DNA of 64,000 bases from DASTCZ01 sp035308165 (lineage in GTDB: Bacteria > Acidobacteriota > Terriglobia > Acidiferrales > UBA7541), in the NCBI GenBank assembly GCA_035308165.1, contig DATGHC010000080.1:86302-150301 (forward strand), written 5' to 3'. The notes under the pieces are model-generated. The model saw nothing but the letters and a program-made list of their open reading frames with translations, did no database searches and was not told the DNA's origin. This document shows positions 35,643 through 43,870 of the stretch, one piece after another. Position 1 is the stretch's first letter, and the number at the start of each line of letters is the position of its first letter. A program made the position numbers and the translations under genes.

Positions 35643-36335
35643 ATGAGGCCGGTTGTAACAGCTTCGGATCTGGACAGGATCGCGGTGGGCGGCGAAATCG
35701 GTATCGCGGCCGACGCGCTGATCACTCCTCTGGCGCGCGATGAGGCGGCGCGTCGCGGAATTTCATTCCGCATCGTCGAAGACACCAAAGGAAATCCGAT
35801 CCCGGGCGCGACGATAGTCCCAAAGGCGGCAGCGGGCGCTGGTATGGATTCGCAGGGAAGAAAGATTGTGGCGATCGCTGCGGATCACGGCGGCTATGAG
35901 ATGAAGGAGAAATTGGAGGAATATCTGAAGGATTGGGGCTACGCGGTACAGGATTTGGGGACGAAAAATACGGAGGCCGTGGACTATCCTGATTTTGCAG
36001 CGGCTGCCGCGGAGGCGGTGGCCAGCGGGCGCGCCTGGCGAGGCGTGGTGCTGGATAGCGCTGGAATCGGGAGCGCGATCGCGGCGAACAAGGTGCCCGG
36101 AGCGCGCGCGGCCCTGTGCTATGATCGCGCAACCGCGCGCAATAGTCGCGAGCACAACGACGCCAACATTTTGACGGTGGGCGCCAAACTAATCCCTCTG
36201 GAAGTCGCGCGTGAAATTCTGGCCGTGTGGCTGGAGACACCCTTCGGTGGCGGTCGCCATGCACGGCGCGTGGAAAAGATCCGCGCGATTGAGGCCAAGT
36301 ACTCCGCAGGCAAGAAGCCGGGAGCGGCTTCTTAG
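35643..36335 (+). CDS. rpiB: RpiB-like ribose-5-phosphate isomerase with N-terminal extension
   Basis: A 230-aa protein. Residues 75-210 match the RpiB/LacAB fold (AADHGGYEMKEKLEEYL, SAIAANKVPGARAALCYD, NSREHNDANILTVGA), which converts ribose-5-P and ribulose-5-P. Where E. coli RpiB has its catalytic Cys (ICGTGIG), this protein reads LDSAGIG, so the Cys is replaced by Asp. The first 70 residues are an added segment with a VTASDLDR ... ALITPLARDEAARRGISF pattern; I recall similar blocks in microcompartment-linked proteins, but that is unverified. ATG 35643 is 8 bases after hpt, within the same operon. Confidence 0.8.
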   Translation: MRPVVTASDLDRIAVGGEIGIAADALITPLARDEAARRGISFRIVEDTKGNPIPGATIVPKAAAGAGMDSQGRKIVAIAADHGGYEMKEKLEEYLKDWGYAVQDLGTKNTEAVDYPDFAAAAAEAVASGRAWRGVVLDSAGIGSAIAANKVPGARAALCYDRATARNSREHNDANILTVGAKLIPLEVAREILAVWLETPFGGGRHARRVEKIRAIEAKYSAGKKPGAAS

Positions 36336-36344
36336 GGAATTGTA

Positions 36345-37283
36345 ATGACTAAGGACTCACCAGAACTCGATCAACTCGTCCGCGCCATTACCGAAGAAGT
36401 TCTGGGATATCTGGGCGCCTCGGGCACGGTGAATCTGGCGGGGCTCGATCTGGATGACGTGGTTTGTCCCGGATGCGACCAGCAATGCGTGGAGAAGTGC
36501 GCGCGCAAAACGCGCAAGGTGATTGACGCAGGCGCGGACCGCATTTCAGCCGGGCCGGATGTGAAACCCGCTGAAGAAGGTGTCGCGGCGCTGATTGATC
36601 ACACCCTGCTGAAACCCGACGCCACGCGTGACGAGATTCGCAAGTTGTGTCAGGAGGCCGCGAAATTTGGATTTGCGTCCGTGTGCGTGAATCCGTGGAA
36701 TGTGGCTCAGGCGGCGGAGTGTTTGCGCGGGACGAAGGTAAGCGTCTGCACCGTAGTGGGATTCCCGCTGGGGGCAACTCTGCCCCAGGTGAAGATATTT
36801 GAGGCGGAACAGGCCATAAAGCTGGGCGCGCAGGAAATTGACATGGTGGAGAACATCGGTGCGCTCAAGTCCCGGCAAGATGAAGTAGTGGAGCAGGACA
36901 TACGCGGGGTAGTGGAGGCCTGCCATCGTAACGGCGCGATTTGCAAAGTGATTCTGGAGACCTCGCTGCTCACTAATGAAGAGAAAGTGCGGGCGAGCGT
37001 GGCTGCCAAAAATGCCGGGGCCGATTTTGTGAAAACGTCAACGGGATTTGCATCGGGTGGGGCCACGGCAGAAGATGTGGCCTTGATGCGAGCGGTGGTA
37101 GGCGAGGAGATGGGGATAAAGGCGTCGGGCGGAATACGGACCCTGGATGATTTGAAGAAAATGGTCAGCGCGGGAGCGACGCGGATTGGAGCCAGCGCGA
37201 GCGTGAAGATTATTGAGCAGGCGCGGAGTGGCGCGATCGGGGATGGCCGGGCCGCGGCGCCAGGCAAGGCGTCAACTTATTAA
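36345..37283 (+). CDS. deoC: Deoxyribose-phosphate aldolase with microcompartment-like N-terminus
   Basis: Class I aldolase cleaving 2-deoxyribose-5-P into glyceraldehyde-3-P and acetaldehyde. The Schiff-base Lys lies in DFVKTSTGF, and other core motifs are IDHTLLKPDAT, VCTVVGFPLG and KASGGIRT. At 312 aa it is about 50 longer than E. coli DeoC. The extra N-terminus has an amphipathic helix, LVRAITEEVLGYL (11-23), like the encapsulation peptides that target enzymes into bacterial microcompartments, then CPGCDQQCVEKC (Cys41, 44, 48, 52), a possible metal or Fe-S site. DeoC and RpiB are the marker enzymes of sugar-phosphate-utilising microcompartments, yet no shell gene lies in this window. It begins 9 bases after rpiB. 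Confidence 0.92.
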   Translation: MTKDSPELDQLVRAITEEVLGYLGASGTVNLAGLDLDDVVCPGCDQQCVEKCARKTRKVIDAGADRISAGPDVKPAEEGVAALIDHTLLKPDATRDEIRKLCQEAAKFGFASVCVNPWNVAQAAECLRGTKVSVCTVVGFPLGATLPQVKIFEAEQAIKLGAQEIDMVENIGALKSRQDEVVEQDIRGVVEACHRNGAICKVILETSLLTNEEKVRASVAAKNAGADFVKTSTGFASGGATAEDVALMRAVVGEEMGIKASGGIRTLDDLKKMVSAGATRIGASASVKIIEQARSGAIGDGRAAAPGKASTY

Positions 37284-37297
37284 GCACGACTTGGAAA

Positions 37298-37885
37298 ATG
37301 GGGATGGATCGTCTTCAACAACAGCTCGCCTTCCTGGTGGAGGCCGACAAACTCAAAAATATATTGCGGCGGACGCTGCTCACGGACGGCGCTCGAAGGG
37401 AAAACTCCGCAGAACATTCATGGCACTTGACGCTGGCGGCGATGGTTCTCGAGGAATATGCAGCCACGCCCGTGGATCTGGAAAAAGTTTTGCGCATGCT
37501 GACCGTTCATGATGTGGTGGAGATTGACGCCGGCGATACATTTGCGTTCGACAAGTCGGGGAATGCCACCAAGGAAGACCGGGAGCTGCGCGCTGCGGAG
37601 CGGATATTTGGTTTGTTGCCCAAAGAAATTGGCAGCGAGTTGCGCGGTCTTTGGGAAGAGTTCGAGAGACACGAAACGCCGGAAGCAAAATTCGCGCATG
37701 CCGTGGATCGGATTCAACCATTCTTACAGAACCGCGCCACCGGCGGCGGGACTTGGCGGATCTACAACCTGTCAAGAGCTGACGTCCTGAAACGTATGGA
37801 TCCGGTGCGCACGGCGCTGCCCCAACTGTGGCCGGTTGTGCTCGAGACAGTGAACGAGTTCTACTCAATTCCTCACTCCGAATAG
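37298..37885 (+). CDS. HD-domain 5'-nucleotidase-like protein (YfbR/HDDC2)
   Basis: A 195-aa cytoplasmic metal-dependent phosphohydrolase. The HD signature is complete: His40 in the SAEHSWH block, His71-Asp72 in VHDVVEIDAGD, and a later Asp in HAVDRIQPFL. YfbR-type members remove phosphate from deoxynucleoside 5'-monophosphates. In this operon that activity would feed deoxyribonucleosides toward DeoC. It begins 14 bases after deoC; the ribosome binding site is weak and an ATG at 37304 is an alternative start. Confidence 0.85.
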   Translation: MGMDRLQQQLAFLVEADKLKNILRRTLLTDGARRENSAEHSWHLTLAAMVLEEYAATPVDLEKVLRMLTVHDVVEIDAGDTFAFDKSGNATKEDRELRAAERIFGLLPKEIGSELRGLWEEFERHETPEAKFAHAVDRIQPFLQNRATGGGTWRIYNLSRADVLKRMDPVRTALPQLWPVVLETVNEFYSIPHSE

Positions 37886-38037
37886 TTCGTAACGCAACTC
37901 ACCCCAGAATTGGGAAAAGTTCGTTTTTCCACAGGTTCACCAGGTTTTTACGGGCAAATGCGCGCGCCTGCTATAATGGAGTGACTGACTTGGTGTGCGC
38001 GAGCAAGTAAGAATTGCCTCAGCGCGAAATTCCAGAC

Positions 38038-39825
38038 ATGGATCCAGTGGCCGCAAAAACTCAAATTGATGTTCCCGAGCCCGTTCTCGGGACGCTGGCG
38101 GAAATCGGCCAGGAAATAAACTCGTCCCTCGACTTGGACAAAGTCCTCGAGAAGACGGCGGAGCTCGTCAAGCGGCTGATTGACTACGAAATTTTCAGCG
38201 TGATGTTAGTGGATGAGGAGTCCGGGCGGTTGTTCCACCGGTTTGCGATCGGATATTCAAAAGAGATAGTTGAGAACTGGAGGATTCCCATTGGGCAGGG
38301 AATTACGGGGACTGCGGCGCATACGGGTGAAGCAGTGCTGGTGGGCGACGTAGCGAAGGACTCGCGCTACATTAACGCGATTGACACAGTCCGTTCGGAG
38401 CTTGCCGTTCCCCTGATGTACAAGGGCAAGGCCATCGGGGTTCTGGATATTCAAAGCACCCAACTCAATTACTTTACGAAGGACCAGCAGAATATTTTGA
38501 CTCTGCTGGCCAGCCGGCTGGCGATCGCCATTGAGAACGCGCAGCTCTTTCAACGGGCCAAGAGCCAGGCCGAGACGCTGCTGGTGCTAAATGAAATTGC
38601 GCGGGAGACCAGCTCAATCCTCGATTTGGAAAAGTTGCTGACGCGGGCCGCGGAGCTGATCAAGCGCGTGATTGATTATCAGATCTTGAGCATCTTGATT
38701 TATGACGAACAGACGAAGATGTTCCGTCACCGGCTGGACGTGAAGTATGGGCAAACGGTGGTGGGAAAAATGCGCGTAACGGCGACCGAGGGAATTGTGG
38801 GTGCCGCGGCGGCACTTCGTCAGCCGGTGCGCGTGCCCGATACGACGGCGGACCCGCGCTATTTGATGATCAATCCGGAGACTCGATCGGAACTGGCGCT
38901 GCCGCTGATCCACAAGAACCGTGTGGTGGGAGTGCTGGATCTGGAGAGTCCGGAGCTTGATTATTTCAACGAAGAGCATGTGCAGGTGCTCTCGATCCTG
39001 GCTTCTCAATTGGCGGTATCGTTGGAAAATGCCCGGCTTTACGAGCGTGTGGCTCGCGACGAGGCGCGCATGGAACGCGAGCTTCATGCGGCTCAACGGA
39101 TGCAGGGCGCGCTGCTGCGTCCCGTGCCGGTGGAAGACTTCGGGCTGGATATTGCCGCGCGAATCCGCTCGGCTCGCGAGGTGTGCGGGGACCTTTACGA
39201 TTTCCTGCGTTATGGACCACAGCAACTGGGAATCGTCCTGGGCGATGTCAGTGGCAAGGGGTCGGCTGCGGCCCTCTACGGCGCTGTGGCCACGGGAATA
39301 TTGCGCAGCATCGCTGCGCTAAAACTCCAGCCCGCGGAGTTGCTCAAACAATTGAACCACTTGCTTTGTGAACGGCAAATCGAAGGCCGCTACATGACCA
39401 TGTGCTTCGCGACGTGGCAAAAGGGCCGCCAGAAACTGCGTGTGGCCAATGCAGGACAGACTCAGCCGTTGCTATGGAAAGATGGCCGTTGCGAAAGACT
39501 TAACTTGGTTGGATTTCCACTGGGAATGTATGACGACGTGGCCTACGACGAAGTGGGCTATACGCTGGTGGCCGGAGACATTCTGACCTTCTACTCCGAC
39601 GGATTTAGCGAGAGCGCCAGTCATGACGGTAATTTCTTTGGGAGCGAACGGCTGTGCGCCGCGATTGCCGCAAATCATGAGCTTACCGCAGATCAGTTGG
39701 CGGACAGGCTTTTGGCAGAGGTGGATGAGTTCACGGCGAATGCACCGCTCGCCGACGACCGCACACTTGTGGTCCTCAAGGTCAAAGAGAATCCGCAAAG
39801 TGAAGTAAAATCCACAGCGTCATGA
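38038..39825 (+). CDS. GAF-GAF-SpoIIE (PP2C) serine phosphatase
   Basis: A soluble signalling phosphatase of the RsbU type, about 595 aa. Two GAF sensor domains lie at roughly residues 20-170 and 185-340 (both begin with an ILDLEKLLTRAAEL or SLDLDKVLEKTAEL helix). A short coiled coil (DEARMERELHAAQRMQGAL) links to the PP2C SpoIIE domain with GDVSGKG and FYSDGFSE metal-binding motifs. It would dephosphorylate an anti-sigma-factor antagonist; the candidate kinase-like gene at 52.7 kb is not adjacent. The ATG at 38038 is used; a TTG at 38014 is also possible, and neither has a strong ribosome binding site. It overlaps lysA by 4 bases. Confidence 0.87.
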   Translation: MDPVAAKTQIDVPEPVLGTLAEIGQEINSSLDLDKVLEKTAELVKRLIDYEIFSVMLVDEESGRLFHRFAIGYSKEIVENWRIPIGQGITGTAAHTGEAVLVGDVAKDSRYINAIDTVRSELAVPLMYKGKAIGVLDIQSTQLNYFTKDQQNILTLLASRLAIAIENAQLFQRAKSQAETLLVLNEIARETSSILDLEKLLTRAAELIKRVIDYQILSILIYDEQTKMFRHRLDVKYGQTVVGKMRVTATEGIVGAAAALRQPVRVPDTTADPRYLMINPETRSELALPLIHKNRVVGVLDLESPELDYFNEEHVQVLSILASQLAVSLENARLYERVARDEARMERELHAAQRMQGALLRPVPVEDFGLDIAARIRSAREVCGDLYDFLRYGPQQLGIVLGDVSGKGSAAALYGAVATGILRSIAALKLQPAELLKQLNHLLCERQIEGRYMTMCFATWQKGRQKLRVANAGQTQPLLWKDGRCERLNLVGFPLGMYDDVAYDEVGYTLVAGDILTFYSDGFSESASHDGNFFGSERLCAAIAANHELTADQLADRLLAEVDEFTANAPLADDRTLVVLKVKENPQSEVKSTAS

Positions 39826-41105
39826 GACGCGCGCTGGACCCCGTCACTTTCACTCCATTTTTCAAACGCAGGCGTGGAATTGTGTTCTGCGAGGGCGTAT
39901 CGCTTGAGAAAATCGCGGAAAAAGTGGGGACGCCGGCCTATGTGTACAGCCGTGCAGCGTTGGAAGGTGCTTATCTCGGGCTGGATCGCGCTCTGACCAA
40001 TGCGCTGGGATCAACTCCACACACGATTTGCTATGCAGTGAAGGCGAATTCAAATCTGACGATTCTGCGCATATTGGCGCGAATGGGCAGCAGCTTCGAT
40101 ATTGTTTCTGGCGGCGAGCTGGAAAGATTGCGGCGGGTGGGAGTGGATCCAAAGCGAGTGGTTTTCTCAGGCGTAGGGAAAAGCCGCGAAGAGATTGTAG
40201 AGGGATTGCGCGCGGGCATTCTGCTATTCAACGTGGAATCCCCGGCAGAACTGGAAATATTGTTGAGCGAAGCCTCACGAATCGGGCGGCGCGCCGCTGC
40301 CTCCATTCGCGTGAATCCGGATGTTGCCGCGGGAGCTCACCCGCACATCGCAACCGGGCGCAAGCACCATAAGTTTGGGGTGGACTGGGAGCAAGCGCGG
40401 AAACTATATCTGACTCACCGGAAATCGAAATGGATTGACTGGCAGGGGATTGGCTCGCATGTTGGGTCGCAGGTGCTGAGCCTCACGCCTTACCGGCAGG
40501 CGCTCGATAAACTTGCGTCGTACGTGCGTGATCTTGACGCGCACGGCGTGCGGCTGCGCTATCTGGACATGGGTGGGGGGCTGGGGGTGCGCTACACAAC
40601 AGAGAGGCCGCCGATTTTCGCCGCGTATGCACGGACACTCGCGAGCCAGACGCGCGGACTGGGTTGTCATTTGCTAATTGAGCCGGGGCGATCGATCGTT
40701 GCGCAAGCAGGTGTCCTGCTAATGTGTGTGCTTTACAAGAAAAAAACGGGCGGGAAGATCTTCGTGGTCACAGATGCGGCGATGAATGATTTCATACGGC
40801 CTGCGCTCTACGGAGCCATCCATCCGATCACGGCTGTCGCCGAAGACCATCACGGAAAGAAAATGCGAAACGTGGCAATTGTTGGGCCGGTCTGCGAGAC
40901 CGGGGACGTGTTTCTGGACTCGTGGCCGTTGGGAGAGGTTGTCCCCGGTGACGTCCTGGCCCTGTGGGGCGCGGGGGCGTACGGCAGCACGATGACCTCG
41001 AATTACAATTCGCGTCCCCGGCCGGTGGAAGTGTTGGTGGATGGGAAGCGCGTACGCGTGATCCGGAAGAGGGAAAGCGTAGGGGACATAATGCGTGGGG
41101 AGTAG
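39822..41105 (+). CDS. lysA: Diaminopimelate decarboxylase
   Basis: Last step of lysine synthesis: PLP-dependent decarboxylation of meso-diaminopimelate. The PLP Lys is Lys74 in YAVKANSN; the glycine-rich phosphate loop appears as GGGLGVRY and the active-site Cys in GPVCETGDVF. Length 427 aa is normal. Its ATG overlaps the stop of the phosphatase gene (ATGA), so the two are co-translated. A long inverted repeat overlaps its stop codon. Confidence 0.95.
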   Translation: MRRALDPVTFTPFFKRRRGIVFCEGVSLEKIAEKVGTPAYVYSRAALEGAYLGLDRALTNALGSTPHTICYAVKANSNLTILRILARMGSSFDIVSGGELERLRRVGVDPKRVVFSGVGKSREEIVEGLRAGILLFNVESPAELEILLSEASRIGRRAAASIRVNPDVAAGAHPHIATGRKHHKFGVDWEQARKLYLTHRKSKWIDWQGIGSHVGSQVLSLTPYRQALDKLASYVRDLDAHGVRLRYLDMGGGLGVRYTTERPPIFAAYARTLASQTRGLGCHLLIEPGRSIVAQAGVLLMCVLYKKKTGGKIFVVTDAAMNDFIRPALYGAIHPITAVAEDHHGKKMRNVAIVGPVCETGDVFLDSWPLGEVVPGDVLALWGAGAYGSTMTSNYNSRPRPVEVLVDGKRVRVIRKRESVGDIMRGE

Positions 41106-41140
41106 GAAAAGGCCCCAAGGGCCATCTCCATCTCCCCACG
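41094..41140. terminator. Inverted repeat between convergent lysA and ADOP genes
   Basis: CGTGGGGAG (41094-41102) pairs with CTCCCCACG (41132-41140), with an inner GGCCC/GGGCC hairpin between them. It spans the lysA stop codon and lies 23 bases before the end of the convergent ADOP gene, so it may stop transcription from both sides. There is no clear T-run, which lowers confidence. Confidence 0.45.
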
Positions 41141-41162
41141 AAGCAGGGCGGGGTACAAGAAG

Positions 41163-43859
41163 CTATTCGTCGTGGAGGATGGCGTTGGGGTCCATGCGGG
41201 AGGCGCGGCGCGCCGGAAGATATCCGGCAACCAGCGCGACGACCGCAAGCAATGCGATAGCCAGTGTAATTGTGCCTGTATCACGCGCGCTGAGTTCGAA
41301 CAGCATGGTCTGAACCAGCCGCGTAGCCCACAACGAAAGTCCAAGGCCGGCGGCGATACCCGCCGCCAGCAGGATTGCGACGTCGCGCAGGATAAGGCGC
41401 AGGATGGCGCTGGAGCCCGCGCCGAGCGCCATTCGAATCCCAATTTCCTTCCGCCGCTGGGTGACCATGTAAGCCAGCACGCCGTACAAACCAATCATGG
41501 CCAGAAACAGCGCCAGGCCGCCGAAAAACCCGGAAAGGGTGGCCAGCAATTGCTCCTGGCGAAGCGAGTCATCCACTTGCTGCTGGAGGGTGCCGAAATT
41601 CAGATCGATTGCCTTGTTCAGGCCAGTGATGGCTTGCTCGGCTGCGTGGGCGAGCGTGGCCGGCGGCGACGTGGTGCGGACTTCGAATACAGGGTTGTCA
41701 ATAACCCCATAAGTTAAAGCATTCAGCTGGGCAAACGGAAAGTAAGCAGTGGGAGGGGTTTCGTCTCGAAGCGAATTGTATTTGGCGTCTTTCAGGATGC
41801 CGACAATCCGTATGGGGTCGGGTGGTTTCCCCTGCTCAGGTTCCAGATGAACGTATCTCCCGATGGGATCCGTATGAGGAAAAAACTTTCGTGCCAAGGT
41901 TTCATTCACGATGCCGACGAATGGCGCACCGGCCGTATCGCCGGCGTTGAAATCGCGGCCGGCCAGGATGGGTGAACGGAGGGTGGTGAAATAGCCGGGA
42001 GAAACGTAGTTCAAATAGGCATCCGCATCATCGCCTGTGGGGCCACCACCGCCATCAACGAAGAGATAGTTATCCCATTGATTCCTGCTCAAGGGCGTAA
42101 GCACAGATTGGCTGACGGAAATGACGCCCGGGAGAGCCTTGAGCCGGTCCAGGATTTGCCGCTCCATTGCATCGAACTGGACCGGCGGAATATTTGCGTT
42201 GTGAAAATTTGAATTCACGAGGAGGACATTGCTGCGGTCAAACCCGGCATCCAGAGTGAGAAGGTTCGTGAAGCTGCGCAGGAACAGCCCTGCAACGATC
42301 ATGAGCACCAAGGAGAGCGCAACTTGCGAGGCCACGATCCAACGGCCCGGGCGCGAGTGGGAATGCGACTCCGATTCTTCCGCCTGACTGCCTTTCATGG
42401 CCGAGGCCAGGGATACATGAGTGGATCGGAAAGCAGGGAGGATGCCGAAAAGTAATCCAGTTAGAATGGCGACTCCTGCGGTGAAGGCGAGGACCCGGCT
42501 GTCCAGTGTCAATTGCAGGAAAATGGGATTGCGGGTTGTCGAAATCAGGCGTACTAGAACCGCGCACCCCCAGCGGGCAAATAGCACGCCGAGCACTGCG
42601 CCCGCGCAGGAGAGAAGAATACATTCCGTAAGAAGCTGGCGAATTAGGCGGAATCGCGAGGCGCCCATGGCAAGGCGGACTGCGATTTCCTTGCGCCGCG
42701 CCGCCGAACGGGCCAGCATCAGGCTGGCGATGTTGGCACAGGCGATCAAAAGGACGAGGCCGACGACAACCATCAGCATCCGGAGCGGCTGAGTGTAAGT
42801 GCGGCGCAGGTTCGAAATTCCGGTCGCGGAGGGAGAGGCATTGAGAATTCTCTTCAGGTATTTCTGCTGCATGTCCGGTTTCCAATTAGGCGGAACGGTC
42901 GCGGCGAAGATTCCGGGCGAGAGTACCCGGAGCCGGGCGTTCAATTGTTCCCGGCTGATTCCTGCTTTGGGCCGGCCCATAATCTCAATCCACCAGGAAG
43001 AACGCATGGCCAACATCGTGTTCTTTCCATGGATGATGGCTTCCGAGCAAATGGGTATCGCCACGTCGAACTTATGGCCGACATCCACTCCAAAAAACCC
43101 TGGTGAGGTTACGCCAACCACCTGGAAGGGATGAGCATTTAAGGAAAGCATGCTGCCAACGGCGTTTGGCCCTCCGCCGTAGTGTTCTTGCCAGAAGCCG
43201 TAGCTCAAAACCGCCGTGCCGGGGCAGCCCCTGTAGTCGTCACTGGCCGTGAGCAATCGCCCGGCTGCCGGATTCACGCCCAAAGAGTTGAAGTAGTTTC
43301 CGCTTACATAGCTCGCATTGACGTTTTGGGCCGCGCCACCTTGCGCCAGGTTCAGTGTCCAATCTGACCAGGCAAAATCGCTGGAGAATATGTCCTGGCT
43401 ATCGCGGATTTGCTCCCAAAGAGGATTGGTGTAGTAGGGATTGGGCTCGCCGTCCGATTGCGGTTGAATGGTGGCGAGTTGGACCAACTCTTCGGGATTT
43501 TGGACCGGCAACACTTTCAGCATGACGGTATCGACCAAACTGAAGATGGCCGTGTTGGCGCTGATGCCCAGGGCCAGTGTGAGGACGGCGACAGCGGTAA
43601 ATCCGGGATTCTTGCGGAGCATGCGCAGACCGTAGCGGACGTCCTGGAGGAAGTTCTCAATCCACCGCCAGCCCCACATATCTCGAGTGACTTCGCGGAC
43701 GATGGTTTCGTTGCCGAATTCTCGACGCGCGGCCAATTGGGCCTCCCTGGGAGACCGGCCGGATTCCATTTCCTCTCGGGCGACAAGAGTGAGATGAGAT
43801 TGAATTTCCTCGTCAAGCTGCTGGTCGCGGTGCTTGTGCTTCCAGAACATCAATCGCAT
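41163..43859 (-). CDS. ADOP permease 2 of the PadR operon
   Basis: An 898-aa inner-membrane permease with the acidobacterial ADOP layout: an N-terminal cytoplasmic segment (KHRDQQLDEEIQSHLTLVAREEM, about 1-60) followed by two MacB-PCD/FtsX units (first helix GFTAVAVLTLALGISANTAIFSL, core CANIASLMLARSAARRKEIAVRLAMGAS, last core RRKEIGIRMALGAG). It starts with ATG after GGGGAGG, 11 bases after its paralogue. The transported substrate is unknown; MacB-type systems export peptides, lipids or drugs. No ATPase gene is in the operon. Confidence 0.9.
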   Translation of the reverse strand: MRLMFWKHKHRDQQLDEEIQSHLTLVAREEMESGRSPREAQLAARREFGNETIVREVTRDMWGWRWIENFLQDVRYGLRMLRKNPGFTAVAVLTLALGISANTAIFSLVDTVMLKVLPVQNPEELVQLATIQPQSDGEPNPYYTNPLWEQIRDSQDIFSSDFAWSDWTLNLAQGGAAQNVNASYVSGNYFNSLGVNPAAGRLLTASDDYRGCPGTAVLSYGFWQEHYGGGPNAVGSMLSLNAHPFQVVGVTSPGFFGVDVGHKFDVAIPICSEAIIHGKNTMLAMRSSWWIEIMGRPKAGISREQLNARLRVLSPGIFAATVPPNWKPDMQQKYLKRILNASPSATGISNLRRTYTQPLRMLMVVVGLVLLIACANIASLMLARSAARRKEIAVRLAMGASRFRLIRQLLTECILLSCAGAVLGVLFARWGCAVLVRLISTTRNPIFLQLTLDSRVLAFTAGVAILTGLLFGILPAFRSTHVSLASAMKGSQAEESESHSHSRPGRWIVASQVALSLVLMIVAGLFLRSFTNLLTLDAGFDRSNVLLVNSNFHNANIPPVQFDAMERQILDRLKALPGVISVSQSVLTPLSRNQWDNYLFVDGGGGPTGDDADAYLNYVSPGYFTTLRSPILAGRDFNAGDTAGAPFVGIVNETLARKFFPHTDPIGRYVHLEPEQGKPPDPIRIVGILKDAKYNSLRDETPPTAYFPFAQLNALTYGVIDNPVFEVRTTSPPATLAHAAEQAITGLNKAIDLNFGTLQQQVDDSLRQEQLLATLSGFFGGLALFLAMIGLYGVLAYMVTQRRKEIGIRMALGAGSSAILRLILRDVAILLAAGIAAGLGLSLWATRLVQTMLFELSARDTGTITLAIALLAVVALVAGYLPARRASRMDPNAILHDE
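43521..43700. repeat. High-identity block shared by the ADOP genes, copy 1
   Basis: This 180-bp block, coding for the region around the first transmembrane helix, aligns without gaps to 46232-46411. I count 11 differences (about 94% identity), much closer than the rest of the two genes, which fits recent gene conversion or strong local constraint. Confidence 0.6.
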
Positions 43860-43870
43860 GTTCGCCTCCC

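Noticed and set aside
35081..41105. Microcompartment shell genes near rpiB-deoC
   Set aside because: I checked the neighbouring genes on both sides; none has a BMC or EutN-type shell domain.
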